From assembly GCA_017558775.1 (NCBI GenBank), contig JAFYTP010000027.1, positions 1 through 43,452 of the forward strand: a DNA stretch of 43,452 nt. The letters run 5' to 3'. This DNA comes from Bacteroidales bacterium (GTDB lineage: Bacteria > Bacteroidota > Bacteroidia > Bacteroidales > UBA932). Of this stretch, positions 1 through 7,636 are shown one piece after another (position 1 is the stretch's first letter; each line of letters begins with the position of its first letter). The translations under genes and the position numbers were made by a program. The notes under the pieces are model-generated. The model had not been told where the DNA came from. It did not search any database and was given only the letters and a program-made list of their open reading frames with translations.

Positions 1-357
1 ATCCCCGACCTCTGCACCTTCGTGGTCGATGTCCGTTCCAACGGGCTGTATTCCAATGAGGAACTCCTGGAACTGATCCAGGCGGAGGCACCCTGCGAGG
101 TCGTCGCGCGTTCCACGCGGCTGCACGGCTCGGCCATTTCCGCGGACCATCCGCTGGTGAAGCGGGGGCTCGCCCTCGGCCTCCCGGCTGTCGGCTCTCC
201 CACCCTCTCCAACCAGGCCCTCGTCCGCTTCCCCTCCGTCAAGCTCGGCCCCGGCGACTCTCCCCGCTCGCATACCGCCGACGAATACGTGGTCATCGAC
301 GACATCCCCAAGGCCGTGGACATTTATGTGAATCTTTTGGACAATCTGACGCTATGA
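1..357 (+). CDS. M20 family deacetylase, C-terminal part (acetylornithine deacetylase-like)
   Basis: The reading frame is open from base 1 and ends at TGA 355-357, so only the last 118 residues or so are present and the start lies outside the window. The fragment looks like the C-terminal half of an M20 zinc hydrolase: a dimerisation-domain strand with VVDVRSN, then the closing catalytic segment with GSPTLSNQAL and the late GPGDSPRSHTADEYV, where the His is the expected metal ligand. M20 enzymes of the ArgE/DapE type remove acyl groups from amino groups, and overlap with argH (ATGA at 354-357) suggests acetyl- or succinylornithine deacetylation in arginine synthesis. The acyl specificity cannot be read from this part. 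Confidence 0.85.
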   Translation: MPDLCTFVVDVRSNGLYSNEELLELIQAEAPCEVVARSTRLHGSAISADHPLVKRGLALGLPAVGSPTLSNQALVRFPSVKLGPGDSPRSHTADEYVVIDDIPKAVDIYVNLLDNLTL

Positions 358-1685
358 AAATATGGTCGAAGGGCTTTGACAACGCCCCCGAAATAGACGC
401 TTTCACCGTAGGAAAGGACCGGGAACTGGATCTGGTCCTGGCCCCGTGGGACATCCTCGGGACGATGGCCCATATCACGATGCTCTCCGAGGTCGGCCTG
501 CTGGGCAAGGACGAGCTTGCGCAGCTACTGCCGGAGCTCAAGAAACTGCATCAGGAGGCCGTGGAAGGCCGGTTCACCATCGAGGGCGAGGACGTCCATT
601 CGGAGGTGGAAGCCCGGCTGACCGCCGCCCTCGGCGATGTGGGCAAGAAGGTCCATACCGGCCGCTCGCGCAACGACCAGGTGGCCGTGGACATCAAACT
701 GTACACGCGGGCGCGGATTGAACAGACCGTCGGGAAAGTGGTCAAAATTTTTGACCTGTTGCAGGAGAAGTCCGAGGAACTCAAGGACGTCCTGATGCCG
801 GGTTATACACACCTGCAGGTGGCGATGCCCTCTTCCTTCGGCCTGTGGCTGGGTGCTTATGCGGAAAGCCTTGCCGATGACCTCGTCATGCTCAAGGCCG
901 CTTGGGACGTCACGGACGAGAATCCCCTCGGCAGCGCGGCGGGTTACGGTTCTTCCGCGCCGCTGAAGCGCGCCCGGACGACGGAGCTTTTAGGCTTCGG
1001 CGCTCTGGACTATAACAGCATCTATGCGCAGATGTCCCGCGGCAGGGGCGAACGGATGGTGGCCTGGGCGTACAGCGCCGTGGCGGAAACCATCGGCAGA
1101 CTCGCCTACGACGGTTGCCTTTTCTCCAGCCAGAACTTCGGGTTCCTGCACCTTCCGGACGCCTACACGACCGGCTCCAGCATCATGCCCCAGAAGAAGA
1201 ATCCGGACGTGTTCGAACTGGTCCGGGGCCACTGCAACCGCATCCAGGGCATTCCCGGCACGCTCCGGTACATTACCGGCAACCTGCCGTCGGGCTACTT
1301 CCGCGACATGCAGCTCCTGAAGGAAGTGTATCTGCCGATGTTCGACGAACTCGACAGTTGCCTGGACATCCTCGCCTTCGCCCTCCCAGGCATCACGGTG
1401 ACGGAAGGACTGATGGACAATCCCCTGTATGCGCAGGCCTTCTGCGTGGAAGAGGTGAACCGCCTCGTTGAGGCCGGCGTTCCCTTCCGCGACGCCTACA
1501 AGCAGGTGGGCCATGCCGTGCAGGACGGCACCTTCCATTACGAGGACGAACTGCACCATACGCACGAGGGTTCTATCGGCAATCTGTGCAACGCTGAAAT
1601 CAAACTGAAATTCCAGGATCGCCTGGCCGCCTTCCCGTTCGGCCGTGTGGCTCAAGCCGTTGAAAATCTCATCAAGAATGCGTAA
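354..1685 (+). CDS. argH: Argininosuccinate lyase
   Basis: Cleaves argininosuccinate to arginine and fumarate, the last step of arginine synthesis; cytoplasmic homotetramer of the fumarase/aspartase superfamily. The 443-residue product has the family signatures: HTGRSRNDQVA near residue 100 and the flexible catalytic loop GSSIMPQKKNP at residues 274-284. Length is normal and no residue of these motifs is missing. The start ATG overlaps the stop of the preceding M20 deacetylase gene by four bases, so the two are probably translationally coupled in an arginine operon. A possible promoter for the next gene lies over its last codons. Confidence 0.97.
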   Translation: MKIWSKGFDNAPEIDAFTVGKDRELDLVLAPWDILGTMAHITMLSEVGLLGKDELAQLLPELKKLHQEAVEGRFTIEGEDVHSEVEARLTAALGDVGKKVHTGRSRNDQVAVDIKLYTRARIEQTVGKVVKIFDLLQEKSEELKDVLMPGYTHLQVAMPSSFGLWLGAYAESLADDLVMLKAAWDVTDENPLGSAAGYGSSAPLKRARTTELLGFGALDYNSIYAQMSRGRGERMVAWAYSAVAETIGRLAYDGCLFSSQNFGFLHLPDAYTTGSSIMPQKKNPDVFELVRGHCNRIQGIPGTLRYITGNLPSGYFRDMQLLKEVYLPMFDELDSCLDILAFALPGITVTEGLMDNPLYAQAFCVEEVNRLVEAGVPFRDAYKQVGHAVQDGTFHYEDELHHTHEGSIGNLCNAEIKLKFQDRLAAFPFGRVAQAVENLIKNA

Positions 1686-1690
1686 TTTTG
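1660..1690 (+). promoter_or_regulatory. Candidate Bacteroidetes promoter at the end of argH
   Basis: TTG at 1660-1662, 20 bases, then TAATTTTG at 1683-1690, which fits the Bacteroidetes -33/-7 pattern (TTTG, 19-21 bases, TAnnTTTG). It would start transcription about 1697, just ahead of the OPT transporter ATG at 1709, giving peptide transport its own promoter inside the arginine operon. Seen by pattern only. Confidence 0.5.
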
Positions 1691-1708
1691 TGGAAACACA
1701 AAAAACGC

Positions 1709-3682
1709 ATGGAAGACAAGAAACCTGTATCGCTCCCGGAGAACGCGCAGCGTGAGCTGAAGCCCGGCGAGTCGTACAAACCCATCCTCGACCCGGCGAA
1801 AAAGTATGCCGAGGTCACTCCCTATTCCGTCTTTATCGGCATCCTGATGGTGGTGCTCTTCTCCGCCGCCGCAGCCTACCTGGGCCTCAAGGTCGGGCAG
1901 GTGTTCGAGGCGGCGATTCCAATCGCCATCATCGCCGTGGGCCTCACCAGCGCGCTCAAGAAGCACGACGGACTGGCCCAGAACGTGATCATCCAGTCCA
2001 TCGGCGGGTGCTCCGGCGCCGTCGTCGCGGGTGCCATCTTCACCCTTCCGGCCATCTACATCCTGGGCGTGGAGGTGAATTTCTGGCAGATGTTCCTGAG
2101 CTCCCTGCTGGGCGGCGTGCTGGGCATCCTGTTCCTGATCCCGTTCCGGAAGTATTTCGTGAAGGAGATGCACGGGAAGTATCCGTTCCCGGAGGCGACG
2201 GCCACCACGCAGGTCCTCGTGAGCGGGGAAGGCGGCGGTTCGTCGGCGAAGACGCTCGTCGCGGCCGGTATCATCGGCGGTGTGTACGACTTCCTCGTCG
2301 CCACCTTCGGCACCTGGGCGGAGACGCTGACCACGACCGTGATGGGATGGGGCCAGGCCCTGGCCGACAAGGCGAAGGTCGTCCTGAAACTGAACACCGG
2401 CGCGGCCGTGCTCGGCCTCGGCTATATCATCGGCCTTAAATACGCCTTCATCATCTGCTGCGGTTCCCTGCTCGTGTGGCTGGTGATCATTCCGCTGATG
2501 AACCTCATCTGGGGCGGCAGCGTCATCGACCTGATGAACACGGGCGTGATGACGACCATCGGCGAGATGGCGCCCGAGCAGATCTTCAAGGATTACGCGC
2601 GGCACATCGGCATCGGCGGTATCGCGACCGCGGGTATCATCGGCATTATCCGGAGTTTCGGCGTCATCAAGAGCGCCGCGGGGCTGGCGGTGAACGAGTT
2701 CAAGCGCAAGCCCGGCGCGGTGGCCGAGAAGGGCGCCCGCACGGAGGAGGACCTCCCGATGAAGACCATCGTCTGGGGTGTCGTGATTGCCCTGCTCGCT
2801 ATCTTCGCGTACTTTGCTTTCGGCGGCGTTGTGAACAATGTCTGGCAGGCGATTGTGGGCCTGCTCATTGTGGCGATTGTTTCCTTCCTGTTCACGACGG
2901 TGGCGGCCAATGCTATCGCCATTGTGGGCACGAACCCGGTGAGCGGCATGACGCTGATGACGCTGATTATCGCGTCCCTGATTCTCGTGGCGGTGGGCCT
3001 GAAGGGCAATGCCGGTATGGCAGCGGCGCTCATTATCGGCGGTGTCGTTTGCACGGCGCTGTCCGTCGCGGGTTCCTTCATCACGGACCTCAAGATCGGT
3101 TACTGGATCGGTTCCACGCCTAAGAAGCAGGAAGGTTGGAAGTTCCTCGGCGTCGCGGTTTCGGCCGTGACCGTGTGCGGCGTTATGCTCGTGCTGAACA
3201 AGACTTACGGTTTCACGGGCGACCACGCCCTGGTGGCTCCGCAGGCCAATGCGATGGCGGCGGTCATCCAGCCGATGATGAACGGTGGCGGCGCTCCCTG
3301 GCTGCTGTACGGCATCGGTGCGGCTATCGCCCTGATCCTCACCTTCTTCAAGGTGCCGGCCCTTCCGTTTGCCCTGGGTATGTTCATTCCCATCGACCTG
3401 AACCTCCCGCTGCTCGTCGGCGGTGCGATCTCCTGGTACGTGAGCACCCGCTCCAAGGACGCCGCTGTCAATGCGGCCCGCCTGGAGAAGGGCACCCTTA
3501 TCGCCTCCGGCTTCATTGCTGGTGGAGCACTGATGGGCGTTGTGAGCGCTATTCTGAGGTTTGCGAATGTGGATCTGTTCCTGACGGAGTGGAATGCGCA
3601 GTACGGGGAGGCGGTGGCGATTATCCCGTTCGTGGCGCTGATTGCTTACATGATTTACGCTTCAATGAAAGTTAAGAAATAA
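1709..3682 (+). CDS. OPT family oligopeptide transporter
   Basis: Polytopic inner-membrane protein of about 657 residues, probably importing small peptides by proton symport as known OPT members do. After a hydrophilic N-terminus (MEDKKPVSLPENA) the sequence is a series of glycine- and alanine-rich hydrophobic helices to the C-terminus, with loops such as YPFPEATATTQVLVSGEGG near residue 160. An in-frame TTG at 1688 would add seven residues, but the ATG at 1709 is preferred because it follows a -7 box and gives the usual OPT start. Its stop overlaps the start of pepT (TAATG), a direct link of peptide uptake to cytoplasmic peptide hydrolysis. The substrate is inferred from family and neighbour. 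Confidence 0.9.
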   Translation: MEDKKPVSLPENAQRELKPGESYKPILDPAKKYAEVTPYSVFIGILMVVLFSAAAAYLGLKVGQVFEAAIPIAIIAVGLTSALKKHDGLAQNVIIQSIGGCSGAVVAGAIFTLPAIYILGVEVNFWQMFLSSLLGGVLGILFLIPFRKYFVKEMHGKYPFPEATATTQVLVSGEGGGSSAKTLVAAGIIGGVYDFLVATFGTWAETLTTTVMGWGQALADKAKVVLKLNTGAAVLGLGYIIGLKYAFIICCGSLLVWLVIIPLMNLIWGGSVIDLMNTGVMTTIGEMAPEQIFKDYARHIGIGGIATAGIIGIIRSFGVIKSAAGLAVNEFKRKPGAVAEKGARTEEDLPMKTIVWGVVIALLAIFAYFAFGGVVNNVWQAIVGLLIVAIVSFLFTTVAANAIAIVGTNPVSGMTLMTLIIASLILVAVGLKGNAGMAAALIIGGVVCTALSVAGSFITDLKIGYWIGSTPKKQEGWKFLGVAVSAVTVCGVMLVLNKTYGFTGDHALVAPQANAMAAVIQPMMNGGGAPWLLYGIGAAIALILTFFKVPALPFALGMFIPIDLNLPLLVGGAISWYVSTRSKDAAVNAARLEKGTLIASGFIAGGALMGVVSAILRFANVDLFLTEWNAQYGEAVAIIPFVALIAYMIYASMKVKK

Positions 3683-4902
3683 TGGAAAAGATACTTGATC
3701 GTTTTTTGAGATACGTGTCGGTGGACACGCAGTCGAATGAGGAGTCGGAGAGTCAGCCGTCGACGGAGAAGCAGTGGAATTTGCTGCGGATGCTGCGGGA
3801 CGAGCTGCAGGCGATGGGCGTGGAGGTCACGCTGGATGAGTATGGGTATGTGATGGGAAGCATCCCGTCCAACATCGAGGCCAAGGTGCCGGCGGTGGGT
3901 TTCATTGCCCATGTCGATACGGCCCCGGACGCTTCGGGGGCGAATGTGAAGCCGCAGATTGTGGAGAAGTATGACGGCGGCGACATCGATCTGAAGGGTG
4001 TGCCCGGGCTGGCGCTGAAGCCGTCCGAGTTCCCGGAGATGCTGCATTATGTGGGACAGACGCTCATTACCACCGACGGTACGACGCTGCTTGGTGCTGA
4101 TGACAAGGCCGGCGTGGCGGAGATCATGGACGCGGTGCAGTATATCATGGCGCATCCGGAGTTCAAGCATGGACCGTTGCGCATCGGTTTTACTCCTGAC
4201 GAGGAAATCGGCCGGGGCGTGGTAAAGTTCGATGTTCCGCGCTTCGGGGCGGATTTCGCGTATACGATGGACGGCGGCGAGATCGGCGAACTGGAGTTCG
4301 AGAATTTCAATGCGGCATCGGCCAAGATCCATATCCAGGGCCGGAACGTGCACCCGGGGTATGCGAAGGGAAAGATGAAGAATGCGCTCCATATTGGCCA
4401 GGAGCTTTGCGCCCTGCTGCCGGTGGACCAGCGCCCGGAATATACCGAAGGGTACGAGGGTTTCTTCCACCTGATCGCGTTTAACGGGTCGGTCGAAGAG
4501 GCTGATATCGCCTATATCATCCGGGATCATGACCGGGCGAAGTTTGAGGCGAAGAAGGTGCTGATTTCTGACTGCGTCAATTTCATCAATACGAAGTACG
4601 GCGCCGGCACCGCGGTTCTGGTTCTGAAGGACCAGTACTACAACATGCGTGAGCAGGTGGAGCCGCACTACTTCGTTGTGGAGAAAGCGGTTAAGGCGAT
4701 GGAAATGGCCGGTGTCAAGGCCAAGATCCAACCCATCCGCGGCGGCACCGACGGCGCCAACCTCTCCTTCAAAGGCCTCCCCTGCCCGAACATCTTCGCC
4801 GGCGGCCTCAACTTCCACGGCAAAATGGAGTTCGTCCCCCTGCAGAGCATGGAAGCCGCATCGAAGGTAATTCTGAACATCGTTACGCTGTACGCGGAGT
4901 AA
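3682..4902 (+). CDS. pepT: Peptidase T (tripeptide aminopeptidase)
   Basis: Cytoplasmic M20B aminopeptidase releasing the N-terminal residue of tripeptides. The 406-residue product has the two-zinc site in order: HVDT near residue 77, GADDKAG near 138 (bridging Asp), DEEIGRG near 173 with the general-base Glu, an intervening dimerisation domain containing HPGYAKGKMKNA near 224, and the C-terminal His in FHGKMEFVP near 380. The length matches known PepT. The start ATG overlaps the stop of the OPT transporter gene, so imported peptides and their hydrolysis are probably co-expressed. A hairpin with a T run follows within 30 bases. Confidence 0.96.
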   Translation: MEKILDRFLRYVSVDTQSNEESESQPSTEKQWNLLRMLRDELQAMGVEVTLDEYGYVMGSIPSNIEAKVPAVGFIAHVDTAPDASGANVKPQIVEKYDGGDIDLKGVPGLALKPSEFPEMLHYVGQTLITTDGTTLLGADDKAGVAEIMDAVQYIMAHPEFKHGPLRIGFTPDEEIGRGVVKFDVPRFGADFAYTMDGGEIGELEFENFNAASAKIHIQGRNVHPGYAKGKMKNALHIGQELCALLPVDQRPEYTEGYEGFFHLIAFNGSVEEADIAYIIRDHDRAKFEAKKVLISDCVNFINTKYGAGTAVLVLKDQYYNMREQVEPHYFVVEKAVKAMEMAGVKAKIQPIRGGTDGANLSFKGLPCPNIFAGGLNFHGKMEFVPLQSMEAASKVILNIVTLYAE

Positions 4903-4919
4903 TATTCAGAAATAATCCT

Positions 4920-4927
4920 TATCTTTG
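4920..4927 (+). promoter_or_regulatory. -7 box for tRNA-Leu
   Basis: TATCTTTG matches TAnnTTTG and lies about 35 bases upstream of the mature tRNA-Leu. No convincing -33 element is visible. The start site would fall near 4934, inside the first arm of the hairpin at 4931-4955. Confidence 0.55.
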
Positions 4928-4930
4928 CAA

Positions 4931-4961
4931 TCCGTTCCGTTTCCCGCGGAACGGACTTTTT
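4931..4961 (+). terminator. Intrinsic terminator after pepT
   Basis: TCCGTTCCG (4931-4939) pairs perfectly with CGGAACGGA (4947-4955) across a 7-base loop and is followed by CTTTTT. It sits between pepT and the tRNA gene and would stop pepT read-through. Transcription from the -7 box at 4920 would begin within the first arm, so the tRNA precursor could not form the full hairpin. Confidence 0.7.
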
Positions 4962-5046
4962 GCCCTGGTGGTGAAATGGTAGACACGAGGGACTTAAAAT
5001 CCCTTGGCCCGAAACGGCCGTGCGGGTTCGATTCCCGCCCGGGGCA
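4962..5046 (+). tRNA. tRNA-Leu (anticodon TAA)
   Basis: An 85-base class II tRNA. The acceptor arm GCCCTGG (4962-4968) pairs with CCGGGGC (5039-5045), discriminator A at 5046. The anticodon stem AGGGA/TCCCT encloses CTTAAAA with anticodon TAA at 4995-4997. A long variable arm follows, typical of Leu. The T arm GCGGG-TTCGATT-CCCGC occupies 5022-5038. No CCA is encoded. It reads UUA and UUG codons. Confidence 0.97.
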
Positions 5047-5052
5047 CTTGGA

Positions 5053-5087
5053 AACCGCTCTGTAGACATCTGCAGGGCGGTTTTTTT
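5053..5087 (+). terminator. Intrinsic terminator after tRNA-Leu
   Basis: AACCGC at 5053-5058 pairs with GCGGTT, and pairing continues inward (CTG/CAG, AGA/TCT) for up to 14 base pairs, then T7 at 5081-5087. It starts seven bases after the tRNA and is in the right place to end its transcript. Confidence 0.85.
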
Positions 5088-5434
5088 GGTGTAATGGTTT
5101 TTGATACCGGATCCTATGAGGCAGAAAAATCGGTTTTCCCGATTTTTCTACGCAAAATTGTCCTTCCATTAGTACATTGCTTTCTTTTGTTTTTAGATGA
5201 GACCATGTCATGTGGTTATTCGGAAAAACCGAACAACCACACTCCTCAGACAAATAAAACATCGGCCGAGGTATATAGAAGTTTACATCAAACAAATGGA
5301 CAGAATCTTGAGCGGCACAAGAGAATAGCTTCTATCAGATGCTGGCTCTTTCAGTCACAAGCGGGGTATTTAACCGGCGGTGGTGTCCCTAATTTTGGGA
5401 CACCACCGTCACTTGAACGGAAATCTTCCGCTTA
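5088..5434. other. Gene-free stretch with three hairpins
   Basis: No convincing gene between tRNA-Leu and the GNAT gene. It holds AAAAATCGG/CCGATTTTT (5125-5147), an imperfect hairpin GTGGTT-A-TTCGG with CCGAA-C-AACCAC (5212-5240) and the perfect palindrome at 5378-5408. The sequence is less G+C-rich than its flanks, as expected for intergenic DNA or an old insertion next to a tRNA gene. Confidence 0.6.
5378..5408. repeat. Perfect 12-bp inverted repeat downstream of the GNAT gene
   Basis: CGGTGGTGTCCC (5378-5389) pairs perfectly with GGGACACCACCG (5397-5408) around the loop TAATTTT. It lies 26 bases beyond the stop of the minus-strand GNAT gene. Neither strand has a proper T run after it, so it is not a standard intrinsic terminator. 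It could be a mobile-element end, a repetitive palindrome or a transcript-end hairpin. Confidence 0.75.
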
Positions 5435-6058
5435 TCACCACAACTGCCCCGGCAACTTGAGCTTTTTCTTCGGCGGAAACGCCTTATCAAAATCCTCGCA
5501 CGCAGCCTCATCGACAAAATAGCCGGAGGGAGTTGCGTATTCGCCGGTGATGCCAGCCAGATAGCCAGGAATCAGTTCTTTGCAGAGGAAGAAGGAGGCG
5601 TCGGCGCCTTCGGGGAGGCCGTGGTAGCGGATGCCGAAGGTGGAGGCGTAGGTGAAGCCGCTTTTGCCGTAAAAGTCGATGTTGCCTTCGAAACAGACGG
5701 CGCCGAAACCCATGGCCGTCGCGGCCGCGAGGCCGTAATCCAGCAGGGCCTTGCCATAACCCTGGCGCTTGTATTCCGGGAGAATGCCGATCGGGCCCAT
5801 GGTGAGGATGGGAATCGACCTGCCGTCGTCAGACTGGATGGTGGCGTGCATATAGATGCATTGGCCGATGAGTTTTCCATCGACCTCCATCACAAAATCC
5901 AGTTCTGGGATGAAGGCGGGGTCGTCCCGGAGGCAGTGCAGGACATAGTGCTCCAGGCAGCCGGGGCGATAGACGTTCCAGAAGGATTCGCGGGTGAGAT
6001 TTTCAACTTGGAAGTACTCCGATTCCCGCTCGTGGCGGATGATGTATTTTGTGTCCAT
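5435..6058 (-). CDS. GNAT family N-acetyltransferase
   Basis: A 207-residue cytoplasmic protein with the GNAT fold: the acetyl-CoA-binding motif A reads GILPEYKRQGYGKALLD near residues 92-108 (R-Q-G-Y-G-K), followed by the late segment with FEGNIDFYGKSGF, the usual beta-5/alpha-4 stretch. The substrate cannot be predicted. The start ATG lies directly beside the stop of the serine hydrolase gene, so it is the last gene of the GH43-hydrolase-GNAT operon. A perfect hairpin lies shortly after its stop. Confidence 0.88.
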   Translation of the reverse strand: MDTKYIIRHERESEYFQVENLTRESFWNVYRPGCLEHYVLHCLRDDPAFIPELDFVMEVDGKLIGQCIYMHATIQSDDGRSIPILTMGPIGILPEYKRQGYGKALLDYGLAAATAMGFGAVCFEGNIDFYGKSGFTYASTFGIRYHGLPEGADASFFLCKELIPGYLAGITGEYATPSGYFVDEAACEDFDKAFPPKKKLKLPGQLW

Positions 6059-7636
6059 TCAATAGGTCGATTTAATCCGAGACGCAGTGAGGGTGATGTC
6101 GCGCGTAGCGGGGGCGGGCGCCGGATTGCCCTGGAAGCGACGGGGTTGAGGGGCGACGACCGTGATGGTCAGGTCGTTCCGGTCAGGAGAGAAGGTGAAG
6201 CGGAAGCGTTCCTGGCAGCCGTTGTTGAACAGGGAGAGGTAATAGGCGCCCAGTTCATCGGCCCCGGTCCAGGAGCACCAGCCCGCTGTGGTCATCGGCG
6301 TGGTATTCATCGTATTGGCATAAACGGTTCCGCCGAAAAGGAGCGAGCGGTCCGTGCTGCCCATCATCCAATGGTCCAGGCCGAAGGGAATGTTGTGGAT
6401 GGCTTCCCCCGTCTCCAGCGTCAGGAACATATTCCCCTGAGCGTCAAAGCGGAAGGAGATGCCAGTGAGTCCATAGGTGTTCTGGTGCATCCGATAACGC
6501 AGGGTGCGGGAACGATCGGACGGTGCGGCGGTCGGTTCCGGGAAGGGATGCTTGAGTTCATAACCGTCGATGGCAGCCTGCAGGTCAAAGCCCTTGTTCG
6601 GCTTCAGCCGTTTGTCGCTCATCCCGTCCACCAGATTGTAAATCAGCTGATTGAAACCGGCCTCGTCGCCAATCTGTCCGTTGGACGCCACCACCACATC
6701 GGCCTCTGGAATCACCATAATCAGCTGGTTCTGTCCGCCGATGGCGCGCCAGGAATGATGCCGGCCCATCCACACCTGATAGCCATAGCCCTGGCCGGCG
6801 TCGTCCTTGTTGTTTTCCTCTTCGGAAAGTTCCGGACGCTGGTAAATATGCGGCGTGGTCATCGCCTCCACCCATTCCCGGTTCAGCAGTTGCTTCCCCT
6901 GCCACACGCCTTTGTTCTTCAGGAAAATGCCCATCTTCGCCAGGTCGGAGGTCTTGCTGTGCATACCGCCGTTGCCCATGTTCCTGCCGTCCAGGTCCAT
7001 CTCCCACACCACATCGCGGATGCCCAGCGGATCCAGCAAGCGAGGCTTCAGATACTCATACAACGTGAGCCCCGTAACCCGGGTAATAATCTGGGAAAGC
7101 ATGTGGGAACAGGTGATGTTGTAGGCGAACGAGGTGCCCGGCTCATGGGCATAGTCCATTGCCAGGAAGGAGCGGACCTGATCGTCGCCGGAGCCCGGAT
7201 ATTGGGTGCGGGCGTGCCCGGCCGACATCGTAAGAAGATGCTCCACCGTCAGACGTTCCAGTTCCGGAGCCGTCTTTTCGGGCATCAGGTCCGGGAAGAA
7301 GGATGCCACCTTGTCGCTCACCTTCAACAGACCTTCCTGCACGGCAAATCCCACCGCGGCACCGGTAAAGGTCTTTGTGGCAGAATACATTGCGTGCGGG
7401 TACTGCGGCCCGTAAGGAGCCCACCAATGCTCGGCCACCACTTTGTCGTGACGCAGAAGCATCAGGCCATGGACCTCGTAGCCGCCCTCTTCCAAGGCGC
7501 GAAACCAGTCCGCGATGGCTTCCGAGCGGATTCCCTCCGCTTCAGGCGTGCTGCGCACAAGACCGTCGTCATACACCTGTGCGGCCAGGCCGATGCCCAC
7601 AAACGCCGCAACGAACAATACAATCAATCGTTTCAT
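6059..7636 (-). CDS. Secreted serine hydrolase, beta-lactamase/CubicO family
   Basis: A 525-residue exported protein: signal peptide MKRLIVLFVAAFVGIGLAAQ, then a class C beta-lactamase-like domain with the nucleophile motif SATK near residue 84, a tyrosine motif AYNITCSHML near 180, and a late RAIGGQNQLIMVIP segment. Residues beyond about 390 form a beta-rich C-terminal region. Such proteins are mostly esterases or peptidases rather than resistance enzymes. The gene overlaps the end of the GH43 gene by four bases and abuts GNAT, so it probably acts with the glycosidase in the periplasm or at the surface. The substrate is unknown. Confidence 0.87.
   Translation of the reverse strand: MKRLIVLFVAAFVGIGLAAQVYDDGLVRSTPEAEGIRSEAIADWFRALEEGGYEVHGLMLLRHDKVVAEHWWAPYGPQYPHAMYSATKTFTGAAVGFAVQEGLLKVSDKVASFFPDLMPEKTAPELERLTVEHLLTMSAGHARTQYPGSGDDQVRSFLAMDYAHEPGTSFAYNITCSHMLSQIITRVTGLTLYEYLKPRLLDPLGIRDVVWEMDLDGRNMGNGGMHSKTSDLAKMGIFLKNKGVWQGKQLLNREWVEAMTTPHIYQRPELSEEENNKDDAGQGYGYQVWMGRHHSWRAIGGQNQLIMVIPEADVVVASNGQIGDEAGFNQLIYNLVDGMSDKRLKPNKGFDLQAAIDGYELKHPFPEPTAAPSDRSRTLRYRMHQNTYGLTGISFRFDAQGNMFLTLETGEAIHNIPFGLDHWMMGSTDRSLLFGGTVYANTMNTTPMTTAGWCSWTGADELGAYYLSLFNNGCQERFRFTFSPDRNDLTITVVAPQPRRFQGNPAPAPATRDITLTASRIKSTY

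Noticed and set aside
5004-5522. Plus-strand frame running through tRNA-Leu and its terminator into the GNAT gene.
   Set aside because: It crosses a tRNA gene and a terminator and overlaps the GNAT gene; no protein signal.
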